Shown piece by piece: positions 51,571 to 62,545 of a stretch of 64,000 bases of DNA (its first letter is position 1; each line of letters opens with the position of its first letter). Origin of the DNA: Darksidea phi (taxonomy: Eukaryota > Ascomycota > Dothideomycetes > Pleosporales > Lentitheciaceae); assembly GCA_030770425.1 (NCBI GenBank), contig JASJFT010000165.1, positions 1 through 64,000 of the forward strand, in the 5' to 3' direction. The notes beneath the pieces were generated by a model. The model was given only the letters and a program-made list of their open reading frames with translations, was not told where the DNA came from and did no database searches. The position numbers and the translations under genes were made by a program.

Positions 51571-52101
51571 CGGCTTCACGATGCCTTCCTCATAGCCTGC
51601 TACAGCGACCACGCATTGATCAAGATGCTTCGTGAGGAGTTCACAACACCGGTCATTGGAGTCATGGAAGCCTCACTGTTCGCTGCCCCACATTAGGCTG
51701 TCGTTTTGGTATCATCGCCACCTCTCGCAGATCCAAATTTACATCGGAAGACTCAGTGAAGCATTACGGCCTCGAAGGTTTCTGTGCAGGCGTCAGGGAC
51801 TGTGAATTAGGTTGGCTGGAGCTTGAATCAAAGTCTGAGGAGGTGATAGGTATCATGTGCGAAGTAGGGAAGAAGCTAGTTGAAGACGGCTGATGTGCTC
51901 ACGCTTGGATGCGCTGCCATGACAAATATGAAAGCTGCTGTTGAAAATACGGTGGGTAAAGACGTACAAGTTATCGATGGTATTGTAGCGGATGTGCATC
52001 ATCAAGTAGGTTTAGGTAGGATGGAGACGAGGATAGCGAAGAGGGGAATGTATCGTAGTTCAGCTGAGCAGAGAAAGCTTCGGGGGCAGGATTGGTATTG
52101 A
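51571..52101 (+). pseudogene. Decayed Asp/Glu/hydantoin racemase
   Basis: Reads DAFLIACYSDHALIKMLREE, FTTPVIGVMEASLFAAPH, then RFGIIATSRRSKFTSEDSVK, HYGLEGFCAGVRDCELGWLE, GIMCEVGKKLVEDG and after another shift ADVLTLGCAAMTNMKAAVEN with DVQVIDGIVADVHHQVG, ending GMYRSSAEQRKLRGQDWY at 52101. Both Cys-containing active-site segments (ACYSDHA and LGCAAM) of the hydantoin/allantoin racemase family (Dcg1-like) are present in sequence, but frameshifts break the frame and the N-terminus is missing at the junction with the carbamoylase remnant. Confidence 0.82.
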
Positions 52102-52439
52102 AGTATGTCTTTTTTCTCTATGATCAAACAAATCTTACCACTCATAGATAGCGTCCTGACATAGATCTCGATCTTCAACTGTCACAAGCAGGCAACATAA
52201 CAAATTAGTCTTACTTCATGTACATTTTGCATCTCTCGATTTTGCGTTGGGATCAACGCTCTCAGACTTCTCCAATATCTAGAAATGCTTACATACTCGC
52301 AGCCATCATACTAACAGCAAATATGTGTCTTGCAGCAACGCTCACGATGATCATCGACAAAAGGTTACCCTCTTTGCCGAGAACCGGTACGCGCTAACAC
52401 GCTTTTGGACGCTCGCGAAGTCGCTAACAAACTACAGAT
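52102..52439. other. Non-coding between racemase and amidase remnants
   Basis: About 340 bases of broken frames. It may hold the lost N-terminal part of the amidase but nothing is readable. Confidence 0.35.
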
Positions 52440-53650
52440 CAAAATGTGGAGATCCCTTCCCTCCGTAGTATAACTTTAAACGGAATACTGAAGGCATATA
52501 GTAATGCTTGCCAAAACGAACACACTTGCAGTTCCTTCACCCTTGTTGGCGCAAAGCCATCAAAAGAATTAGATGTCGCCACAGTACTGAGAACTGCTGG
52601 TGTGATCATCCTAGGAAAATGTGGCATAATGCTCCGGATTTCGCTCGACTAACGACTGTCGCGGGCGGAGTACAAGAGGTGGGTGGTGTATATGATCGTT
52701 TGGGAAGCGAACGAAGGCAAGTAGGAGTAGTAGCGGAAGCGTAGTTGCGACGGGTTTAGGGACTGAGGTACGTATTAACCAATTAGGGAGGTGTGCTAAT
52801 ACGGGCTCTAGACATGTTATAGTACCGTGAGCCCTGCTGAGAGAAGCAGTATTGTAGGGTTTAAACCGACAAGAGGGGTGTTGATCCCTTCTGATAGCCT
52901 CATTTTCACATCCGAGAGGCTAGATACTGCAGGCTTACTCATGCGTACTATCACAGATGCAGCAAAGATTGATCAAGAAATCATTCGTCAATCTAGGGAT
53001 GGTAGCCAGCGTAAGGAGCGAGATTTGTCAAGACAAATTCTCAACCTCTCCATCTCTAACACCGATCTGAGCAGCTTTCATGTCAGTATTCCCTCCAACC
53101 CTGCGGAGCTCAAGAACATCCATCCCGCCAAGCATCTAGCGTTCAGAGACGCAATGTATTTCTTCGAGGCTGTAGGCGCGGATATGGTGCAAGGCATCGA
53201 TGCTCTCGAAATGGAAGAGTATAACATTCTGCCGTCAGCATCCAAGAACATTCACTAGACACCCGATGTGAGACTCGAAATAAACAACTATCTCGCCGAC
53301 TTGTCCACAAATCCACAGAATATCCACAACCTCAAAGATCTTATCGCTTTCACAAAAGCACATCCAGAAGAAGAATATCCGCAGAGGAACGTTGCAGTCC
53401 TTGATCATGCATTAGCTATGGACCAGACCATAAGCTATACAACAGGATGCTGGCTAAGGATGAGTGGTGCGAGGGCGAAGGTGGCATTGAAGGGGCGCTA
53501 AAGCGTGTTGCGCCGACATTTTTGTGTCCAGGCATTCGATGTATGTGTTCGGCGGAGTTGGGGGAGATGCCAATGCGTTAAAGTTGGCGTATGTGTTTGA
53601 GAAGTTGGGAAAGATTAGGGAGGGTTTGAAGATGTACAGGGTACCGTAGG
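52440..53650 (+). pseudogene. Decayed amidase (amidase-signature family)
   Basis: Recognisable: PSLRSITLNGIL, KELDVATVLRTAGVIILGKC, then in another frame SRSSSGSVVATGLGTE (the Ser/Gly amidase signature), SPAERSSIVGFKPTRGVLIP, SDSLIFTSERLDTAGLLMRT and ITDAAKI, EINNYLADLSTNPQNIHNLK, HPEEEYPQRNVAVLD and finally pieces near 53500-53640. Several frameshifts and stops. The order and signature are those of fungal amidases. It follows the carbamoylase and racemase remnants on the same strand. Confidence 0.85.
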
Positions 53651-53960
53651 AAGACTTGAGTGATATTGTGAGTTGATCGAGGTACGTAAGTCTGCATGAC
53701 ACCCCTAGAAATTTCCCTGGTGAACAGCTGAAAGGATGCTAGGGTATCTTTGCTAGCCTGAAACGGTGAATGGTTTCATATCTTTATCATCCTCTTCTCC
53801 CTCGCCGCCATCATTAATGTTTTCATGAACCACAGTTCGAGATTTCAAATCTAGAACCATAAACGAACATTTTATATATGAATCGCCTATCGAACCCGTA
53901 ACGTCAACGAGTTTCCCGTTTTAACAAACATTCACCGACCAATTCCGCCTTCCGAACCTA
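53651..53960. other. Intergenic
   Basis: About 310 bases of 3' flank between the amidase remnant and the next gene (convergent). Nothing seen. Confidence 0.4.
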
Positions 53961-54774
53961 CTACGCCTCCGCCGTCCTTACGACTCTCTCCGTCCCCGAC
54001 CTAACCGGAGCCGTAACCCTCCATTTTATCTCTGCTGCTGGCACTCGCCTCGTTACATGCAGCCTCGTAGTCCCCTGCGCATCCTTATCCACAACCTCTC
54101 TTAGTCGGCTCAGAAACAAATCCCAAACCCCCCGATTCTGCCTAGCCGCATTGCTATCTCCAGTATACTCAGCTTGCAACTCGAAATCTTCGATGCAGCG
54201 CCATCCGCCGTGGGGGAGGCGAACTCTGGTAGATGCAGCGAGTCCGAAGTTGACGAAGCGGAGTGTGTAGAGGGAAGGATTGTTGATGGATTGGTAGACC
54301 TGGACTTCTGCTGAGCGGGGTTAGTTAAGATAGCTGCGATTTCACGGGAAGGGGAAAAAGGGTGGAGAGGGTGTAACGTACACTCGGTACAGGGTATGAA
54401 GTGTGTGATAGCAGGGTGAGAGTTTGAGGGTCGATGATCGGAGTAGATGACTGGGGAATGCCTTCTGATTACGATGATTCCTTCGCCGACGCCATCGTGG
54501 TGGACGTTCATTGCGAATTCGTCGGCTAGGACATATTAGTTCAGATCTAGGGATTTGGAAAAGAGGTTGCATACTTACCGGTGGTTGCGTCGCCGCGGTA
54601 CGACTCCAGAGGTGTGAGAGGGCTGTCCTGCTCCTCGGCAAGTTGCTTCTCGCCTGCTTTTGAAGTAGCTTCGGTCAGCCGGTTTTCTGGAGGTGTGGTG
54701 GTTTGCTTACCTTTGCCTTTGAGTACGGCACTAATTTCTAGTAGCCCGGCGGTTGTTATAGATGGGCGCGCCAT
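53961..54774 (-). CDS. Unknown protein (210 aa, four exons)
   Basis: Exons 54774-54711, 54653-54579, 54525-54382 and 54310-53961; donors GTAAGC, GTAAGT, GTACGT, and all phases join to a frame ending at TAG 53961. It begins MARPSITTAGLLEISAVLKG and continues DEFAMNVHHDGVGEGIIVIR, SDHRPSNSHPAITHFIPCTE, YQSINNPSLYTLRFVNFGLA and TRVRLPHGGWRCIEDFELQA. The mix of short strands suggests a small beta-rich fold. The first intron is 57 nt and stopless, so retention would insert 19 residues. The C-terminus is Arg/Val-rich. No known domain, signal peptide or membrane segment; function unknown. Confidence 0.75.
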
Positions 54775-55343
54775 TGGGTAGGTGGTTAGGAATATTTAGA
54801 AAGTTTAAGCTCATGATAGTGTGCGGAGGAATCCGGTATGTCAGAAAGGAATGTTTCCCAAGCTTGCTCACTCATCTAGCATTTCACCAGCAAGCGCTGC
54901 ACGACAAATCTTATGGTTATTTGAGATCTGCCTGGAAGTAATCGGAAAATGCTAAGAATTTAGTCTTTATTGCCCGTAAATACGGTATGCGGACCCTGTG
55001 GTTGCCCCGGCAAATACATTTGTATGTCACCAGCAAAAGGCAGCTGCGCATACATCTAAGGCTGATGTGACTCACGCTTTGACTGAAGTGACCACATGAT
55101 GAAATTGTTGCTAAGAAGGCATTCCCAATAATTAGACTGCTTGAGTAACTGTACTTGAAAACGGGATCAGTATCCCGCCTTGACCTGAACCGGCGTACCC
55201 TGGAAAGATGTGCCGGCGACAGCTACACAAATGTGGCGAAAAGCCGCATAACAAGATGACGTAACTGAAAGATCGTCCGTTATTCGTGAACGAACCAAAG
55301 GCCAAAGCTTCCGAACCACCCGCGAATCAAAGCAGTCAGATGG
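54775..55343. other. Intergenic
   Basis: About 570 bases between two minus-strand genes, should contain the promoter of the 210-aa gene. No supported gene or RNA. Confidence 0.4.
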
Positions 55344-55805
55344 TTACTCCCCATCCGTATCCTCTCCGCTCCAGTCAGACATTAGCCTATCGGGCACATA
55401 TCCCAACACGTAGACATTCTTGATCTTCCCATTTCTCACACCGTTCTTAACCGTTTTCCCTAATCGCCTCAAATCCACAGTCGCAAGGTAGATCCTGAAC
55501 TCATCGCCGTCCTGTTTCTCCTGCGCCCCTTGGGGTGGTAGGGAAGGGCTATTTAGGGGTACCCTGATATCCACTTTCGTTCTGCAGTCCTTTATGGGAA
55601 TCTCAATGTGGTCTGTGCAGTACTTAGAGATATATTCTTAAGGGATACGTGAGGTTTGCTTACGTTCGCTCTCGAGCGCTTTCAAGGAGCCTTGGAAAAG
55701 AGTTCGATTTAACGGATCGTACATTATTGCACAGTCGTCATTGAACTCGACATTTCGTGGCCGATTGACACTCTGCATGCCCTTGCTTATCGTGCGTGTT
55801 AACAT
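55344..55805 (-). CDS. Unknown protein (136 aa)
   Basis: Exons 55805-55664 and 55612-55344; GTAAGC donor, CACAG acceptor. Starts MLTRTISKGMQSVNRPRNVE, then DDCAIMYDPLNRTLFQGSLK and, after the splice, HIEIPIKDCRTKVDIRVPLN. A basic segment VDLRRLGKTVKNGVRNGKIK precedes VYVLGYVPDRLMSDWSGEDT and an acidic end. No motif known to me. The exact phase and coherent sequence over the intron support a real gene. Confidence 0.65.
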
Positions 55806-57307
55806 TTGTTTTAAATGCTAAAAGTAAAACGATATCGGTTCTGAGATCGGATCTAACGGAGAGTGGTGCGCGAGCGAGACGATGAGTTAAGGATGGGCTA
55901 ACGTATGCTAAGATCTGAATTGTTACAGAAGATTTTGGTGTTGAGTCGAGAAGGATATTGCAGCCAGCTAGCAGGCTTATAAGGTGGCAGAGGATGCCAC
56001 CAGGCTGAGGTTTCTACCTCGTGGGAAGCCGGTGTGGCAGGTCATTTCAGCCCCAGTTCCGGAACTGTATGCATATGTCTGGGGCACTTGATTGGATTAT
56101 ACGACGGGGGTTTCTCGCGACCAAATCCGTCTCAGATAGTCCGAGCGCTAATTACCGCCTTCTCCCCTCGTGGCCCCACGAAGATCATGAGACGTATTGA
56201 GCGCTTTGATACGCAGAGACAAAGCCACATCAAGGCGTAGTGGCGCAGGTGGAAATGGTGGTGGCCATGCAGACACGCGAGGCCACCATGTGATGCTACC
56301 TTAGCAGCCTAGATCATCAAGTTCGTACGTCACAATCCCCGGCGTGAAACGTTTAACATCTTGTGCTCTGACTTACTTGGTCTTCTTAACAACTGATAGA
56401 AGGTATGCGTTCAGTTTATGCGAGGGAGGCTCTCGCTTACCAAAATTCCACTGCCATATTTTCGGGGCGCAGTGCACGTCGCTGTAGCCTGAGTACGTAG
56501 TATATTACTTTAGTCAAGGGTTAGCGAGATGGCGAAGTTCAATTAGAAATCCTCTCTTTCTATGCATTGCCGCAGGGGTTAGCGATGTCCTAGTCCGCTC
56601 AGCTGAGTGTTCAGCTCCTCAGCCTGGCAGCCACGGCGCTTTCTGCAACCACGTTTGATAATAGGAGAGGTCCGATAGACGAATTACAAGGGAGGTAGTT
56701 CAATGATATGACCGGTTGACTGCGGGCTCAAGTGAAGCTGATGCAGTCATACCGCAAGCCCAATTATCAGAAGGACCGCCACTTGGCGTGCGACAGCTCT
56801 TCGTACAAGGCTGTCGGCTGGATGCTGGTTGGATTTTCTAGATGCGTCTCGCTGTACCGGAATGTGCTAATTAATCTCACGTATCATTTCTCCTAACTCA
56901 TCCGTATTGCGAGTCAAGAGTTGAAAACACTGATAATATTGCCTGGCTTAGTTGTCGCACGTCATGATGGTTCCAATGGTAGACCGAGGGACCATCTCGC
57001 ATCCTAAAGTTTGACTGTGTGGCGCAAGGCTGTGAACCATATCTAGGCAGCTACCGTGGAGGCGCAATTTTTCCATAGCCTGATCCGGCGACTGTACTTG
57101 AACATGGAGGGGGAAGGCTGAAGTTCAGTCGAACTCCTACAGGGGGCGGAAAGTAGCGAAATATGCGGCTCCATGGGCTCATACCATTCTTGCCGTCAGC
57201 CTTGGGCCGGGTAGGATGTTCATATAGCTGCCCGCTTCCCGCATCTACGTTGAACCATAATCGGGAACTTTATTGCTATATTGGAGACCGAGACACGACT
57301 ACAAGTC
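55806..57307. other. Intergenic 1.5 kb
   Basis: No supported gene on either strand. It separates divergent genes and should hold both promoters. The frame 56034-56240 (+) has no recognisable content. Confidence 0.4.
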
Positions 57308-59250
57308 ATGGCTAGCTCACCTGCAACCACGAGCGCTATTGAGAGAACGCCTCAAGTCAGTCCCGAGACAAGGCCGGCAGTAGACGAGCCGCGGCACGGG
57401 ATATTGCGACGGCCGACAGTTCAGTTCGAGAATGCGGACGGTCCAGCGCACCACCCTACAGACGAAAACCCGCAAGGGATGCCGGGATCGCCGATATTTC
57501 CCATCAGAGACAGAACCGGCACGTCAGAAACCGAAGTTTCGAGGGCTTCCTCGAAGCTCGAAGAACGTTGGAGGAAACAAACAGTTCTGTCGTTTGGTGA
57601 GTAATGGCATTATCATTGCGTTCTCCTCCACTGACTTTTTAATAGACGGCGGGGGAATCCGAGGATACTCCAGCCTGTTAATTTTGAGTGAGATCATGAG
57701 AGTGGTTGAGGAAATCGAAAAACAAGAAGATGCTGCAGCGGACTCTAGCTTCCACCCAGAAGATTATGTTCCTTCTCATAATAAAAAGCACCCTCCCGCA
57801 CCGGAGAAGAAAAGGTTTGATCCTGGGCAAGGTCAAAAAGCCGACGGATCTTGTCGTTATCTTCCCTGCCATTACTTTGATTACATTGGCGGAACGAGCA
57901 CAGGGTGAGTTTGCTAAACATGGCAAGTTTCTCTAGCTAACGGTCAAGGGGCCTTATTGCTATAATGCTTGGAAGGTTGAGAATGGGCATTGATCAATGT
58001 CTGGAGGAGTATGAGACCTTCGGTGGCGAAATATTTGGGCATCCAAGGTGGTTTTCAATGAGAGGTCCATTACCGTCGTTCAAAGAGAAATACAATGGCA
58101 AAAGGTTACGGAAGGCCGTGGAAGCTGTAGTGGAGAATCGATCTTCCCCAGAACAGAAAGCTGTCGGAGCCGGTTATTTCGGCTCTGCAAAAGAGCTGTG
58201 TAAGACGTAAGCATATCCATGACACGAGCGTGGCAATCACTAACCAGTAGCAGTATAGTTGTAGCCTATCGTTGGACAGACGAATCCTCGGCCCCTAGGT
58301 ACGGTAACGAGGTATTGGATGGCATCGCCGTCCCGGATACACCCCAGGCCGCTCCTACAGAATCTGGCGCGTACCTTTTCAGAAGCTACGACCATTGGGG
58401 AACGCCCAGTAAGAACGGGAGGCGCAGGAATATCTTCGAGCGTAATCCGGGGCCTGCAGACAACATTCCCATATGGCAGGTGGCGCGGGCTACGACGGCA
58501 GCGCCGACATACTTCGATCCCATTCCCATCCAAAACAATACATTTGGAGACGGCGGGCTCGGGTCGAATAACCCCGTCCAAGAGATATTTTGGGAGGTTG
58601 CTACCATGCACGGTAACAATGGCTCAGTCGTTGATTTGATCGTCACCATTGGCACTGGACAGGCTGACCCTGTTAAGCTTCACTCTTCAGGGCCGAAGAA
58701 AATCTTTTCGTACCTCAATGCCACGAAAGCACTCGCAACAGATTCCGAGCAGAAACACGCAGATATGGAAGCTTTGATAGAGAACATTCCAGGCTTGGAA
58801 ACTGTACATTATCAGCGATTCAACCTTCCGAGGGAGCAAGGGCTGAAGAATATGAAACTAGATGAGTGGACAACCGTTGGAGAGCGTAAGATGACAAGAA
58901 GGGGGATCCAGCGTCGGAAAGAGAGCACCCTTGGAAAGATCAGACGTCTGACCCAAGAATATTGTTCAAAAGACGAAGTTGCGGAGGAAATCCGCAAGGT
59001 GGCGCGGAAATTGGTGGATCATCGGCGGGCGCGGTGCTTTGACGAGCGGAAATGGGAACTGTGGGCAACAGGGATCCGCTATCGGTGCACAGTGAAGAGG
59101 TGTGACAAGAGTCAGAAGCTCAGGCCGTCAAAAGAAGATCTCCAATATCATATCGAGAAGGTCCATCCTGGCTGCTTCCGGGGGAAGACGCCTGACCAAA
59201 AGTGGAAGTTGCTAGAAGAGATGATTAGAAAAGGCACTTGCCCCTATTGA
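57308..59250 (+). CDS. Patatin-like phospholipase (iPLA2 type) with C-terminal zinc-finger-like segment
   Basis: Exons 57308-57596, 57646-57904, 57949-58206 and 58248-59250, 602 aa; ATG 57308 is the first in frame. After a ~90-residue disordered lead, the splice restores LSFDGGGIRGYSSLLILSEI, the oxyanion loop (residues 97-103). The next splice restores the nucleophile elbow YIGGTSTGGLIAIMLGRLRM with S181. ATTAAPTYFDPI and TFGDGGLGSNNPVQE give the catalytic Asp-Gly-Gly. This is the fungal iPLA2/patatin architecture common next to ankyrin or NB-ARC modules; here there is none. The C-terminal ~80 residues include YRCTVKRCDKSQKLRPSKED then LQYHIEKVHPGCF, a C2H2-like C-x4-C...H-x4-H arrangement. 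Acyl hydrolase activity is predicted; role unknown. Confidence 0.9.
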
Positions 59251-59475
59251 TCACAACATGGTATCGGAGTTTGGCTTCTACTGTTTTACTATGTAGGATT
59301 ACATACCTGAATATCGTAGCGAGATATTACACTGGGTTATCCCTGAAATGACGTCACATTGTTACATGTCGCTTTTGGAGGGGATAGGAACGTTAGTAGG
59401 CATCCGAAGGTATGTAGGGTATTCAGTCTGTTAGGGTCGATAGGAATATCTAAGGCTTCCCAGAGACATGCTTCT

Positions 59476-62284
59476 CTACCGGATGATCACCTCCACAGCA
59501 ACTTCGTTGCTCCACCCAGCGTGCGAGTCCGTCTCGTGCCATGCTCTTACGGTATCAATCTCGAGAATGTTCTCATTGGCTTTGTTGACCTTCACACAGT
59601 CAAGCGAAACAGGACGCCCGAAGATGACCGCCATGAAGTCATTTTCGAGTGAGCGCTTCTTGAGGTCTGAGACGTAAAGACCTTCGAACAACTAAGCAAT
59701 CACTTCATTGTAGCGACAGACAAGAACCTACCATATGTGCCGAGAACCTTCAACGACGTCCAGATTCGAAGCCTTCCGGTCTCGCGATCGACATAACTGT
59801 CGGTGTTGATTATGCCAGCAGCACCACTCATTTTGCCCAGCAGACCTAGGTTAGCAATGGAGATGTTGACGGGGCCTTCTGCATGATTCTGTCGCTCTAG
59901 CTTGAAGGAATGCAGCGGGAAAGCGGACAATATCTCCCATCCTTGAAAGGGGAGTTCGAGGTGCACAAAGGCCTGGCCCTCCCGTACACTAGTAGGCTCG
60001 GTGACCTGACCTGTGGTGTGGTTTCTGACAATGTAAGTGCCCTGTTCTGCGCCAGGAAATTGATGGAGCCCGATTAGCTCTGTAACGGAGTGCTGAGTGC
60101 AGTTGAATACGCCGAGGATGCTAACTCCGGTACGGGCCATCCCCACGTAGGTAGCGACTTTAAGTAAGACTTTGTCATCGTACGAGTTGTAAGCGGACGT
60201 GCTCTTACCGACCGTATGAGGTCGAAGGGTGACGGTGTCTCCTCTTGGAGTGTTCCCGGTCATTTGGAAGATTAAGTCAACATCGTGCTTGCCTGGGACG
60301 TCCGTGATGTATATCGGACCACCAGACACACAACGAGCTGCAGCATGGAACGATGCCCATTCATGCGAAGTCTGAAACATATCCCAGTCCGGTAGTATGT
60401 TCAAGTACTGATTCAAGATGGCATTGTGCGCATTGCAAAATATGTGCCACGGATGCGACGCTGGCACTTCAGGGAAAAAGTCGTCCGAGTTTCGTAAAAG
60501 AATTCTAGGTTTGTTGGTAGGGAGCTGTGAATGGAAGATGATCTGTGGAGTTTGTGACATGCAAGAGATGGCTTTCCCAGAGAAGAATCGCAACTGATTG
60601 ACGCTCCAAGCATCCTGGTATGCACGGGTGAGCTGCCGACGATCAGTCGCATCGTCGAGTTCATCGACGAAGAATTGCGCGTCCGTCTTGACCGAATCGA
60701 CACCTGCCGAGCTGAGAAATTGGTAGAAGTCGTGATAGAAGCGGTTAACGTCCTCCTCTGCTATCACTAGCATAGTCCCCCCAGAAACTCCATTTCTCTT
60801 GCGTACGGTCGTGGTCTTGTACTCTTTCGCAAGTTTACCACTTGGCGCGATACCACCCCAGTATCCGAACTACTTATAAATCAGTCTAATTTTAAAATAG
60901 AGCTGCCCGATGACGTACCAAAGCATGCCAAACGGCGATGTGCTTGATGTTCTTATGCTTGCTCCGAATGTCTGTGACGGCAGCTTTAAGGCCCCGGGGA
61001 AACCCAATTTTGGTTGCCTCAAATTCTACCCAGGCGTTATGGAACTGAGAGCCACCCTCGTGGTCTAGTGACTGCCAGTTGTCATCGATGATTAGGTTTG
61101 AAATGTTGATGTTGTTCTTTTCCAATGAGGCAAGAGCCTCGAAGACTTTCTTTTCCTCAAGCTTCTGTCCCAAGCCGTTCCAAGTGCAATATGAGAGCCC
61201 ATCATACCAGTTCTCGAGCCATTGAGGTTTGAAGCCGTCCATCAACGCCTTTTCTTCTGCTGCTGCCTCTCCACTTGCCGTCTCATACTTTAGAACCAGC
61301 TTACGGGCGTAATACATGGTGGCAGCTATCGCAGACTCCAGAGAGTTACCGGTGGCGATGGCTAGTCTAGCGATGCCGTCCTCTTCGTTGTCATTCCTTG
61401 AGTCAATAGTAACATTGCCTGTGCCGTCATGATGGAGAGTGGTCAAGACATCGTCCACTCCGCTGACTGCAAGCAACACCAGATGAGATCCGTCTTCTCG
61501 TTCGAATGCTGCAAGTACAGTGTCTTTGTCAGGCTCAAACTTGTCTTTGCCTTGGCGGGGGGCCAACCAGGGCGACCAAAGACGAACTAAGGCGAACCAG
61601 CGGGAGAAATCTTTTGGTCTACCGAGCCTATTGTTCGAATAACCGGAAATTTTGCCAGAGGCTGCATTGACGGGGCTGGTAACCGACCAAAGAGCTGTAT
61701 CTGGAGAGTCACTCGTTTCCTTCTCTATTTGTAGATATGGAGGCAAGCCATCGACATAGTGTGAGAGGTCGTCATTGGGAAGGTTAGATGATTGATAGAT
61801 GATATGGCCGTCTGAGGTGGAAAACTGCTCATTAACCCACTTCCATGGCTCATCTTTAGTCCCTCTGAATGTGATCGTAAAGGAGATTGAGCTTCCATGT
61901 GCTGGCAATCCTTTTAAATCGATTGAAAACCATTGGCGAACAATTGATTTGTTGTCGCCATGTCGATTTACCACAATCTTCAAGCGTCAGCTGGGGAGAA
62001 TATGGCGCTGGGTGTCCATACTACAGATGGAGGCTGCGCGACAGATGTTAGACTCAAGCTGGTCCACTTCCCACGGCTTTCGAAGTTCGACCACAGCGCA
62101 ACGTCCCATGGTTTCTCCGCAGAGCTCTCAATCACGACTGTAAATTTGACCTGTTGTTGTTAGTGCCAGTCGCCGATGCGCTCCAGAAATCTCAATGCGG
62201 ACATTCGACACGTACGGACTTCTGATGAGACGGAACGATAGTAGTCTGCCCCAGAGGGGGATTGCATGTGAGCGTCGCATACAT
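59476..62284 (-). CDS. GH36 raffinose-synthase/alkaline alpha-galactosidase-like protein
   Basis: Five-exon model 62284-62216, 62150-62022, 61977-60919, 60869-59732 and 59681-59476, 866 aa and an exact multiple of three. Start MYATLTCNPPLGQTTIVPSH matches the family beginning (PPLGQ). Later blocks are WVNEQFSTSDGHII, WLENWYDGLSYCTWNGLG, ISNLIIDDNWQSLD, KHIAVWHALFGYWGGIAPSG, GVDSVKTDAQFF with the probable nucleophile D482, and ILPDWDMFQTSHEWASFHAA. Plant relatives transfer or release galactose from galactinol/raffinose; fungal members are intracellular and little studied. The junction of exons 2 and 3 is uncertain: the model uses a 44-nt intron with a CTGAC branch site, while the alternative is a +1 frameshift at 61983. 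No signal peptide. Confidence 0.85.
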
Positions 62285-62545
62285 AGTGTCAAAAGTGGAA
62301 GAGAGAAAGGAGAGATGTATATGATCTCAACCCAGAAAGTAATTTCTGGGAGCTTTTACCGGCGTCTTGTGACCAAGGCGGTGGAGCGAGCTGCAGAAGC
62401 ACCGTGACGTGTGCGGAGAAGGTTCGGGGAAGAAGCAGGTCCGGGCGCCGACCAATCAGCGGTCAAATTGCCCGCGAACTTTTTGGGATGGATTGAGACG
62501 AACTTCGACACCCCGTGGCGCTCTGCCCTGACGCCAAAGCGTGCA
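62285..62545. promoter_or_regulatory. Short divergent promoter, GH36 / mitochondrial TyrRS
   Basis: 261 bases separate the two divergent start codons. The + frame of the synthetase stays open upstream to 62411 without an ATG, so the start at 62546 is preferred. No specific elements identified. Confidence 0.5.
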
